A stretch of DNA of 64,000 nt from Actinospineispora acaciae DSM 45401 (lineage in GTDB: Bacteria > Actinomycetota > Actinomycetes > Mycobacteriales > Pseudonocardiaceae): contig NZ_JIAI01000003.1 of NCBI RefSeq assembly GCF_000620785.1, positions 248,001 through 312,000 of the forward strand, in the 5' to 3' direction. Shown piece after piece: positions 32,911-40,258 of the stretch (the first letter of the stretch is position 1; each line of letters begins with the position of its first letter). The notes beneath the pieces are model-generated. The model was given only the letters and a program-made list of their open reading frames with translations, did not search any database and was not told the DNA's origin. The position numbers were made by a program, and so were the translations under genes.

Positions 32911-32935
32911 GTCCTGACCAGCAAAGGAGCTGAAC

Positions 32936-34570
32936 ATGGACGGAGTGGCTGCCAGAGAGAGCGCCCGGCCGGTACGGGGCGACGCGGGCTTCGACGTCGT
33001 CGCGGACGTGGTGGTGGTCGGGGGTGGGGGCGCCGGGTTGCCCGTCGCGCTGTTCAACCGGTGGCGGGGCAACGAGGTCATCGTGCTGGAGAAGGCCCCC
33101 GAGCTCGGCGGGACCGCGAAGAAGGCGGCGTTCTGGTACTGGGTGCCGAACAACCGGCCGATGCGCGCCGCCGGGCTGACCGACGAGAAGGACGACTTCC
33201 TGCGGTACGTGGCGCGGCTGTCGCGGCCGACCCGCTACGACCCGGACGGCCCCACGCTCGGGCTCACCGAATGGGAGTACGCCATGGCCGGGGCCATCCA
33301 CGACAGCGCCTCCGAGGCGGCCGAGCTGCTGGCCGAGCGCGGCGCGCTGCCCTACCGGCACTGCCCCGCCGTGCCCGACTACTGGTCCGAGCTGGACGAG
33401 GACAACGCCCCCTACGGGCGGGTGCTGGTGCCGGCGGACGCGTCCGAGTCGATGGCCGACGGCGGCGAGAACGCCATCCGCACGCTGACGGCCGCCGCCC
33501 GCCGCGACGGCGTCGAGCTGCGCACCGGCCACCGCGTCCAGCGGGTGATCCTGAACGCGACGAGGGTGGCCGGCGTGGAGGCCACCACGGCCGACGGCCA
33601 CACCCACCGGATCGGCGCGCGCAAGGCCGTCGTGTTCGCGACCGGCGGGTTCACCCACGACGACGACCTGCGGGCGAACTTCCTGGGCGTGCCGGCGTAC
33701 CGGGGCTGCGCGGTCGCCACCAACGAGGGCGACTTCGTGCGGATCGCGGGCCCGCTCGGCGCCCAGCTGCGCAACATGAACTACGCCTGGATGTGCCCGG
33801 TGCCGCTGGAGCGCTCCGGCCGCGCCGACCTGGTCGGCATGTTCTCGGTGTCCGGCGACTCCATGCTGTTCGTGGACAAGACCGGCCGGCGGGTGGTCAA
33901 CGAGAAGCTGCCCTACAACGAGCTGGCCCAGGCCTTCTTCCGCTGGGACCCGGCCGCCGCCGAGTACCCCCACCTCGTGCTCGTCCAGATCTGGGACCAG
34001 CGCGCGGCCGAACACAGCGCGAGCGACGAGTACGGCCGGCTGATCGTGCCGCCGGGCACCGACGACTCGCACGTGATCAGGGGCGAGACCCTGGACGACC
34101 TGTCCTCCGCGATCGCCGACCGCCTCGCCAAGGTCGCCGCCACCACCGGCGGCCTCCGGCTCTCACCCGGCTTCGCGGAAACCCTCAAAGCCACCGTGAC
34201 CAGGTACAACGACCTGGCCGCCGCCGGGCGCGACACCGACTTCCACCGGGGCGAGACGCCCGTCCAACAGCTGTTCAACGGCCCGGTGAAAGAAGAACCC
34301 GGCCGGGAGAACCCGACGCTGTGGCCGCTCGCACCCCATGGCCCGTACTACGCCGCCCTGGTCACCGGCGGCACCCTGGACACCAAGGGCGGCCCCCGCA
34401 CCGACCCCGACGGCCGCGTTCTCGACGACACCGGCGCGCCCATCCCCGGCCTGTACGGCGTGGGCAACTGCGTCGCGTCCGCGTCCGCCCAGGCCTACTG
34501 GGCCGGCGGCGCCACCCTCGGCCCGATCATCGCCTTCGCCCACCGCACAGCGCTCGCCATCACCCCGTGA
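32936..34570 (+). CDS. Fumarate-reductase/ketosteroid-dehydrogenase-like flavoprotein
   Basis: 544 residues from the ATG at 32936 (AAGGAG eight bases upstream). The Rossmann FAD motif is DVVVVGGGGAGLPVALF (about 24-40), then VIVLEKAPELGGTAKKAAFW. The C-terminal FAD segment ends AQAYWAGGATLGPIIAFAHR. This is the FAD_binding_2 family (flavocytochrome c, KstD and similar 1,2-desaturases). In this operon it might dehydrogenate or aromatise an alicyclic ketone feeding the phenol hydroxylase; this is inference. The stop lies in the next palindrome. Confidence 0.85.
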   Translation: MDGVAARESARPVRGDAGFDVVADVVVVGGGGAGLPVALFNRWRGNEVIVLEKAPELGGTAKKAAFWYWVPNNRPMRAAGLTDEKDDFLRYVARLSRPTRYDPDGPTLGLTEWEYAMAGAIHDSASEAAELLAERGALPYRHCPAVPDYWSELDEDNAPYGRVLVPADASESMADGGENAIRTLTAAARRDGVELRTGHRVQRVILNATRVAGVEATTADGHTHRIGARKAVVFATGGFTHDDDLRANFLGVPAYRGCAVATNEGDFVRIAGPLGAQLRNMNYAWMCPVPLERSGRADLVGMFSVSGDSMLFVDKTGRRVVNEKLPYNELAQAFFRWDPAAAEYPHLVLVQIWDQRAAEHSASDEYGRLIVPPGTDDSHVIRGETLDDLSSAIADRLAKVAATTGGLRLSPGFAETLKATVTRYNDLAAAGRDTDFHRGETPVQQLFNGPVKEEPGRENPTLWPLAPHGPYYAALVTGGTLDTKGGPRTDPDGRVLDDTGAPIPGLYGVGNCVASASAQAYWAGGATLGPIIAFAHRTALAITP

Positions 34571-34608
34571 GTGGTTGGCGTTGTCATGGCAACGCCAACC
34601 ACTCACGG
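34565..34608. repeat. 44-bp palindromic element, copy D
   Basis: Ends CCGTGAGTGG / CCACTCACGG, inner stem TTGGCGTT / AACGCCAA (perfect), centre GTCATGGC. It contains the flavoprotein stop (34568-34570); the right flank is CCTC-TGACC followed by AGGGAG, the ribosome site of the NTF2-like gene. Nearly identical to copy A. Confidence 0.85.
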
Positions 34609-34629
34609 CCTCTGACCAGGGAGTTCAGC

Positions 34630-35094
34630 ATGGCCGTGACCACCCAGCACATGACCGACGAACAGCGCAAGTCGGTGGCGCTGGAGTACCTCAAGGCGTT
34701 CGACAACGGCGGGACCACCAGCGACGGCGGCTCGATCCTTGACCTGTTCGCCTCGGACGCGCAGGTGTACTTCCCGAAGTGGGGCATCGCCGAGGGCCGC
34801 GAGCAGATCGGGCGGATGTTCGGTGACATCGGAGCGACCCTGAAGTCGATCAAGCACGACTACGCCGGCTTCAACTGGATCTTCACCGGCGGCGACACGC
34901 TGGTCGCGGAGGGCACGAGCTACGGCGAGCACCGGGACGGCCCGTGGCGCGCCGGCGTGCCGGACTGGGGCGCCGGGCGCTGGTGCGACGTGTTCGAGGT
35001 TCGGGACTTCCTGATCCAGCGGGTGTTCATCTACCTGGATCCGGACTACGCGGGCAAGGACACCGCCCGCTACCCCTGGCTCGCCACCCGCTGA
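34630..35094 (+). CDS. SnoaL/NTF2-fold protein
   Basis: 154 residues from the ATG at 34630. The helix-then-sheet pattern with VALEYLKAFDNGG, ILDLFASDAQVYFPKWGIAE, GREQIGRMFGDIG and the late DVFEVRDFLIQRVFIYLDPD is that of the nuclear-transport-factor-2/SnoaL family (cyclases, isomerases, dehydratases or subunits of ring-hydroxylating enzymes). It ends the catabolic operon and likely assists the flavoprotein or hydroxylase as a small isomerase/hydratase. The substrate is unknown. Confidence 0.82.
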   Translation: MAVTTQHMTDEQRKSVALEYLKAFDNGGTTSDGGSILDLFASDAQVYFPKWGIAEGREQIGRMFGDIGATLKSIKHDYAGFNWIFTGGDTLVAEGTSYGEHRDGPWRAGVPDWGAGRWCDVFEVRDFLIQRVFIYLDPDYAGKDTARYPWLATR

Positions 35095-35103
35095 GCCGAG
35101 GTT

Positions 35104-35286
35104 CTACGAGGCGACGTCCTCGATCGTCGCATCCGCCGCGGCGCGCTGGACGGCGTCGCAGCCCTTGTGTGCCGCGGACTTGCTTTCGTACGCCTCGCCG
35201 GTCGCCACGACCTGTCCGTTGCTGGCTTTGAGCCGGAACCTGAACTTTCCGGCCCGGTCTTCGTAGATTTCGAACTTGCCGGCCAT
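35104..35286 (-). CDS. YegP/DUF1508 small protein
   Basis: 60 residues from the ATG at 35286. KFEIYEDRAGKFRFRLKASN then GQVVATGEAYESKSAAHKGC is the DUF1508 repeat (one copy) of the YegP family; the function is unclear, with links to stress. A longer upstream extension in the same frame lacks family similarity. It is convergent with the NTF2-like gene (9 bp). Confidence 0.85.
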   Translation of the reverse strand: MAGKFEIYEDRAGKFRFRLKASNGQVVATGEAYESKSAAHKGCDAVQRAAADATIEDVAS

Positions 35287-35496
35287 CTGCGCTCCATGAC
35301 TGTGCGTGGATCTGTCAGGTGTGGAAAGCCGGGGCCGCCGTGAGGGGGCGGGTCGGCGGCCCCGGCCCGTACCCCCGCTCGCCCGCTCCCCAGCAGACCG
35401 AGCAGGGAGGGCATCACCGATGCCATGCCCGAACACACTGGCTTCCCGAGCGCGCCGCGTTCATGCACGCCCCCGCGAAAAGCTTCGCCGGCCCCG

Positions 35497-37080
35497 TCAG
35501 ATGTCGAACCGGTCGGGGTCGGCCCGCCGCCAGTCCGACGCCCAGTCCGCCGGTGGTTGCGCGAGCAGCTCGTCGGGGCCGAGCCAGTTGTAGAGCTCGG
35601 CGTAGGAGCACACCCGGGTCGGGCCGACGCGGCGGCGCAACATGTGCGGGCGCAGGTCGCCGGGGTGTTGGACGCCCATGGCGGCCATGATCTGCGTCGC
35701 GCTGCGCACGGTGGCGTGCTGGAACCGGCGCACCCTCGCGGACTTGTCGGTGACGTCGAGCGCCCGGGCCCTGGCGGGGTCCTGGGTGGTGACCCCGACC
35801 GGGCAGCGGTTGGTGTGGCACCGCTGCGCCTGGATGCAGCCGACCGCGAACATCATGGCGCGGGCGGCGTTGGTGTAGTCGGCGCCCTGGATCATGCGTT
35901 TGACGATGTCCGAGCCGGTGGCGACCTTGCCGCTGGCGCCGAGCCGGATCCGGTCCCGCAGCCCGGTGCCGACCAGCGCGTTGTGCACGGTGATCAAACC
36001 CTCGGTCAGGGGCATGCCGACGTGGTCGACGAACTCCAGCGGGGCCGCGCCGGTGCCGCCCTCGGCGCCGTCGACGACGATGAAGTCCGGCGTGACGTCC
36101 TCGGCGCGCATGGCCTTGCACACCGCGAGGAACTGGGCGCGGGAACCGACGCACAGCTTGAACCCGGTCGGCTTGCCGCCCGCCAGCTCGCGCAGCCGCC
36201 CGATGAAGCCGACGAGCTCGCGCGGCGTGGAGAACACCCGGTGATACGGCGGTGAGACCACCGTTCGTCCCCTCGGCACGTCGCGGACCCTGGCGATCTC
36301 GGCGTTGACCTTGCCGCCGGGCAGCACGCCGCCCAGCCCGGGCTTCGCGCCCTGGGACAGCTTCAGCGACACGCACTTCACCGCGTCGTGCGCGGCCTTG
36401 TCGGCGAACTCCGGCTCATCGAAACCACCGTCGGCGGTCCGGCATCCGAAGTAGCCGGTGCCGATCTCCCAGATGAGGTCCCCGCCGTGGCGCAGGTGGT
36501 ACTCGGACAGGCCGCCCTCACCGGTGTCGTGGGCGAATCCGCCTTCGGCTGCGCCCTTGTTCAGCGCCAGGATGGCGTTGGCCGACAGCGAACCGAAGCT
36601 CATTGCCGAGACGTTGAGCAGCGCCATGTCGTAGGGGCGGGTGCAGCCCGGGCCGCCGACGCGCACCCGCGGATGCTCGCCCGGCTCGGCGACCGGCGCC
36701 ATCGAGGGCACGAACGACTCGTAGCCCTCGGCGTACACGTCGAGCTCGGTGCCGAACGGCGACTCGTCCTCGGTGCCCTTCGCCCGCTCGTAGACGATGC
36801 TACGAACGTCCCGGTCGAACGGGCGGCCGTCGGTGTCGCGCTCGATGAAGTACTGCTGGATCTCCGGGCGGATGCTCTCCAGGAGGTACCGGGCGTGGCC
36901 GAGGATCGGATAGTTCCTCAGCACCGAATGCCGCCGCTGCGTGAGGTCGTAGACGCCCACGAGCGCCAGCGCGACCAACGGCACGCCCGCGACCAGCCAC
37001 CACCACGACGCGATCGTCGCGGCGGCCACCGCGATCGCCGCGGCCACCGCCACGGCACCGACGACCAGCGCCCTCGTCAT
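35497..37080 (-). CDS. FMN-binding glutamate-synthase-like protein with N-terminal membrane helix
   Basis: 527 residues. One or two N-terminal hydrophobic helices (about 5-45) precede the glutamate synthase (GltS) FMN barrel: VSAMSFGSLSANAILALNKG, FIVVDGAEGGTGAAPLEFVD, IRLGASGKVATGSDIVKR, and an Fe-S-type cysteine patch in GCIQAQRCHTNRCPVGVTTQ. It lacks the amidotransferase domain, so it is not a full glutamate synthase. Such proteins are widespread and unassigned. There is a short GCGAA/TTCGC hairpin just beyond its stop (35475-35488). Confidence 0.85.
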   Translation of the reverse strand: MTRALVVGAVAVAAAIAVAAATIASWWWLVAGVPLVALALVGVYDLTQRRHSVLRNYPILGHARYLLESIRPEIQQYFIERDTDGRPFDRDVRSIVYERAKGTEDESPFGTELDVYAEGYESFVPSMAPVAEPGEHPRVRVGGPGCTRPYDMALLNVSAMSFGSLSANAILALNKGAAEGGFAHDTGEGGLSEYHLRHGGDLIWEIGTGYFGCRTADGGFDEPEFADKAAHDAVKCVSLKLSQGAKPGLGGVLPGGKVNAEIARVRDVPRGRTVVSPPYHRVFSTPRELVGFIGRLRELAGGKPTGFKLCVGSRAQFLAVCKAMRAEDVTPDFIVVDGAEGGTGAAPLEFVDHVGMPLTEGLITVHNALVGTGLRDRIRLGASGKVATGSDIVKRMIQGADYTNAARAMMFAVGCIQAQRCHTNRCPVGVTTQDPARARALDVTDKSARVRRFQHATVRSATQIMAAMGVQHPGDLRPHMLRRRVGPTRVCSYAELYNWLGPDELLAQPPADWASDWRRADPDRFDI

Positions 37081-37113
37081 GTTTCGACGTTACTTCCCAT
37101 CGGGCGCGAACAG

Positions 37114-37155
37114 CCGCACCGGCGCGGGCCCGTCGTCGGACCCGCGCCGGTGCGG
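37114..37155 (-). terminator. Strong hairpin after lectin gene 1
   Basis: Perfect 15-bp arms (CCGCACCGGCGCGGG and its complement) with a 12-base loop, 21 bases past the stop of the minus-strand lectin gene. Confidence 0.7.
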
Positions 37156-37176
37156 ACGTCAGCTAGTGGTGGCCGG

Positions 37177-37653
37177 TCAGCCGGCGGACCAGAGCACGGC
37201 GCCGTTGCTGCCGACGACCGCTACCTTGCCGTCGTCACGCACCTCGAGCTGTGCGCCCGGGTTGCCGGCGGTCGGGGTGGCCCAGACCGCCTTGTTGGCG
37301 GCGCTGTAGATCACCAGGTTGCCCTCCTTCTGCATGATGGCCTTCGCGCCCGGGTTGCCGGCCGTCGGGGAGGCCCACACCGAACGGTTGTCAGCCGTAT
37401 AGAGGACGAGGTTGCCTTCCTTCTGCTGGATCAACTTGTACCGGCCACCGACCGACTTGACGGTGTCACCGGCCGACAGCGTGGCGCCCGACGGCACCTT
37501 GCCGGTGGCGAACACCTCGGCGGGCAGCGGAGCGGCGGCGGCCACCGGGGCGGCCACCGGAGCGGGACCGTCCGAGGGAGCGGCGGCGGGGGCGGTGGCC
37601 ACGGCGGCGGTGACCAGGGCGACGGCCGTGCCGGCCAACAGGTTGACGAACAC
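37177..37653 (-). CDS. Secreted bulb-type (GNA-like) lectin, single domain
   Basis: 158 residues if the GTG at 37653 is used (FVNLLAGTAVALVTAAVATA signal); GTG 37668 or ATG 37689 are alternatives. I prefer 37653 because its context (GAGGAATTC upstream, start V/M-F) copies that of the second lectin gene. After an Ala/Pro linker comes one B-lectin domain with Q-x-E-x-N-x-V-x-Y motifs (QKEGNLVLY, MQKEGNLVIY); the usual Asp of the mannose site is Glu in both. Exported; probably binds glycans. Confidence 0.82.
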   Translation of the reverse strand: MFVNLLAGTAVALVTAAVATAPAAAPSDGPAPVAAPVAAAAPLPAEVFATGKVPSGATLSAGDTVKSVGGRYKLIQQKEGNLVLYTADNRSVWASPTAGNPGAKAIMQKEGNLVIYSAANKAVWATPTAGNPGAQLEVRDDGKVAVVGSNGAVLWSAG

Positions 37654-37980
37654 TGGAGAATTCCTCACTTCCGCGCACCTCGGCAACACCGAGGCGCTGA
37701 CAACTGCAGAGCAACTTCGTGCGCGCTTCGGAGCCCGCGTCAGCTAGGTCACCGGACACCTCCCGACGGTCACTGTCTACGGCGAGTGCCACGGGGGTCA
37801 CCTGCCGTAAGAGTTCAACCCTGAGAGCCGCTATCAGGTTACGGTTTCAGTGCGGAAGGATCACAACTGTCACATGAACCACACCCGGCGCATTAAGCTG
37901 CCACTGCATTCGTGTGCCCCAGACATGCGTGAGCGGCCGGCGCGTACGCCGGCCGCTCACGCAATCGACTATCCGTCAGG
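37654..37980. other. Intergenic region between lectin genes
   Basis: 327 bp with no credible gene. It holds the terminator of the upstream lectin (37927-37962) and, on the minus strand about 120-210 bp before the lectin 1 start, a less GC-rich tract (TTGTGATCCTTCCGCAC then TAACCTGATAG) that may be its promoter. Confidence 0.5.
37927..37962 (-). terminator. Strong hairpin after lectin gene 2
   Basis: Perfect 16-bp arms (GCGTGAGCGGCCGGCG and its complement) with a CGTA loop, 18 bases past the stop at 37981. Confidence 0.75.
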
Positions 37981-38757
37981 TCACTGCGAGCCCTGGCTGG
38001 ACCACAGCGGCCGGTTGGACGTCGAGTAGACGACCACGTTGCCGTCGTTCTGGACGTTCAGGTACGCACCCGGGTTCGACGCGGTGCGGGTGTCCCACAG
38101 CGGCCTGCCGGACGAGGTGGTGACCACCAGGTTGCCGTCGCCCTGCATCGTGGCCTTCGCCCCCGGGTTGCCGGTGGTCTTGGTCGACCACACCGCCGTG
38201 CCGCCGCCGCGGTAGAGCACCAGGTTGCCGTCGCTCTGCATCTGCAGGCTGTACTCGCCGTTCTGCGACTTCACCGAGTCGTTGACGGCGAGGGTCCGGC
38301 CCGAGGCCAGCTTGCTGATCCCCATCGACCGCGACCACAGCGCCCGTCGCGCGCTCGAGTAGAGCACCAGGTTGCCGTCGTCCTGCACGGCCAGCCAGGC
38401 GCCGGGGGACGTGGTGCCGGTGTCGAACAGCGGCTTGTTGGCCGCCGAGTAGGTGACCAGGTTCCCGTCGGTCTGCATCACCGTGCGCACGCCGCTGCCC
38501 GTGGTCTGCGTGCTCCAGACGGGGGTGCGCGGCGCGCTGTAGAAGACCAGGTTCCCGTCCGACTGCTGGGTCAGGAAGTACCTGCCGTTGGGTGAGCGGA
38601 CCGACTGGTTCTCGTTCAGGGTGGCACCGGATGCCAGCGTCCCGGACCCAGAGAACGGGGCGGCCGGGAGCGGCGCGGGCGCGGCGTACGCCACCGCGGG
38701 CGCGGCAAGGAGCGGGGCCAGCGCCACGGCGGCACCGACCAACAGCTTGGAGAACAC
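37981..38757 (-). CDS. Secreted bulb-type lectin with two domains
   Basis: 258 residues from the GTG at 38757 (GAGG seven bases upstream; a longer frame to 38856 lacks a signal). Signal peptide FSKLLVGAAVALAPLLAAPA, then two B-lectin domains. Six Q-x-D-x-N-x-V-x-Y-type sites are visible: QQSDGNLVFY, MQTDGNLVTY, VQDDGNLVLY, MQSDGNLVLY, MQGDGNLVVT (last Tyr lost) and VQNDGNVVVY. It is a secreted mannose-type lectin, paralogous to the single-domain neighbour 327 bp downstream. Confidence 0.88.
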   Translation of the reverse strand: MFSKLLVGAAVALAPLLAAPAVAYAAPAPLPAAPFSGSGTLASGATLNENQSVRSPNGRYFLTQQSDGNLVFYSAPRTPVWSTQTTGSGVRTVMQTDGNLVTYSAANKPLFDTGTTSPGAWLAVQDDGNLVLYSSARRALWSRSMGISKLASGRTLAVNDSVKSQNGEYSLQMQSDGNLVLYRGGGTAVWSTKTTGNPGAKATMQGDGNLVVTTSSGRPLWDTRTASNPGAYLNVQNDGNVVVYSTSNRPLWSSQGSQ

Positions 38758-38920
38758 CTTCAGACCTCGATTCGGTTGTCGAGCGAGCCAGTCGGTGGCA
38801 CGCGGGGTCGTGGCGCAGCGGAACGAACGATCACGCCCGGCTAACGGCACACTCAATCAACCGAAGGGAGTACCTCTTGGTTACTGCTTGAGGACTAGAG
38901 CTTCACAGTTGCCTCACAGG

Positions 38921-38948
38921 ACTCACTCATCTGGCGAAATGAGTGAGT
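38921..38948 (-). terminator. Hairpin after P450 gene
   Basis: Perfect 10-bp arms ACTCACTCAT / ATGAGTGAGT with an 8-base loop, six bases past the P450 stop on the minus strand. Confidence 0.7.
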
Positions 38949-38953
38949 GATTC

Positions 38954-40228
38954 TCAGCCGTCCAGCCGGACCGGGAGGCGGGTCAGGCCTCGGATCAGCG
39001 TGCTGTCCCGCCAGCTCAGCTCGGCCGGCTCGACGGCCAGCGACATCGCGGGGAACCTGCCGAGCAGGGTGCGGAACGCGACGTCGCCCTCCAGGCGGGC
39101 CAGCGGCGCGCCGAGGCAGTGGTGGATGCCGTGGCCGAACGCGAGGTTCGGCGCGTCCCGGTGCAGGTCCAGCTCGTCGGGGCGGTCGTACCGATCGGGG
39201 TCGCGGTTCGCCGAGGCCAGCGACACGATGACGACCTCGCCGGCCGGGATCTCGGTGCCGGCGATGGTGACGGGTTCGAGGGTGTGCCGGAAGGTGGCCA
39301 GGTTGAGCGGGCCGTCGTAGCGGAGGAACTCCTCGACGGCCGACGGGGTCAGGTCGGGGTCGGCACGCAGCTCGGCCAGCCGGTCCGGGTGGCGCAGCAG
39401 GGCGAGCATGCCGTTGCTGATCAGGTTGACTGTCGTCTCGTGCCCGGCGAGCAGCAGCAGGAACGCCATGGACACCGCCTCGCGCGTGGACAGCCGATCG
39501 GCATCCTCGGTGCCGATGCTCGTTCCGCTGGCGCTGCTCTCGGTAGCCCGGACGATCTCGGAGAGCATGTCGTCGCCGGGACGTTCGCGCTTGTCCGCCA
39601 CCAGCGCGACCATGTACTCGCCCATCGCCGTCGCGGCCGCCTTGCGCTCCTCGAGCGGCGCGGCGGACAGCGTGGTGTTCGACCAGGCCCGGAAGGCGTC
39701 CCGGTCCTCGATCGCCACGCCGAGGATCTCGCAGATCACCGTCAGCGGCATCGGGAAGGCGAACGTGTCGATCAGGTCGACGGTGCGCGGGCCGGCCGCC
39801 ATCGAGTCGGCCAGCTCGGTGGCGATGGCCTCGATGCGCGGGCGCAGGGCGGCGATCGCGCGCCCGGTGAACGCCCTGTTCACCAGCTTGCGCAGCCGGG
39901 TGTGGTCGGGCGGGTCGGAGTTGAGCATGTGCGAGGTGAGGTCCAGCGCGAACCGGGACCGGTGCCGCTGGCTGGCGCTCTGCACCCGCAGCAGCTCCTC
40001 CATGTGCGCGGCGTCCTTGCCCAGCCGTGGGTCGTTGAGCGCGGCCCTGACGTCCCGGTAGCGGGTCACCAGCCAGATCCGCAGGCCCTGCGGCGAGCGG
40101 GCCGCGACCACCGGCCGCTCCCGGCGCAGCAGCGGGTAGAGGGCGTGCGGGTCGGTCATGAAGTCGGGTCCCAGTTCGAGCAAACCCTCCGGCTCCCCGG
40201 CTTCCATGCGACTGTTCGTGCTGGTCAT
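38954..40228 (-). CDS. Cytochrome P450
   Basis: 424 residues. I-helix oxygen motif LLLLAGHETTVN, PERF-region YDRPDELDLHRDAPN, and the heme cysteine in FGHGIHHCLGAPLARLEG. This is a soluble bacterial class (CYP105/107-like layout) needing ferredoxin and reductase from elsewhere; none is adjacent. It is last in the SDR-MarR-ABC-P450 direction, 30 bases after the ABC exporter, so it may modify the same small molecule that the exporter handles. Substrate unknown. Confidence 0.93.
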   Translation of the reverse strand: MTSTNSRMEAGEPEGLLELGPDFMTDPHALYPLLRRERPVVAARSPQGLRIWLVTRYRDVRAALNDPRLGKDAAHMEELLRVQSASQRHRSRFALDLTSHMLNSDPPDHTRLRKLVNRAFTGRAIAALRPRIEAIATELADSMAAGPRTVDLIDTFAFPMPLTVICEILGVAIEDRDAFRAWSNTTLSAAPLEERKAAATAMGEYMVALVADKRERPGDDMLSEIVRATESSASGTSIGTEDADRLSTREAVSMAFLLLLAGHETTVNLISNGMLALLRHPDRLAELRADPDLTPSAVEEFLRYDGPLNLATFRHTLEPVTIAGTEIPAGEVVIVSLASANRDPDRYDRPDELDLHRDAPNLAFGHGIHHCLGAPLARLEGDVAFRTLLGRFPAMSLAVEPAELSWRDSTLIRGLTRLPVRLDG

Positions 40229-40258
40229 CGGGCCGATCCTCCCGGGTTGCGAGGTTTT

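Noticed and set aside
35287..35436. 50-residue N-terminal extension of the YegP protein
   Set aside because: Arg/Pro-rich with no similarity; the family starts at the Met at 35286.
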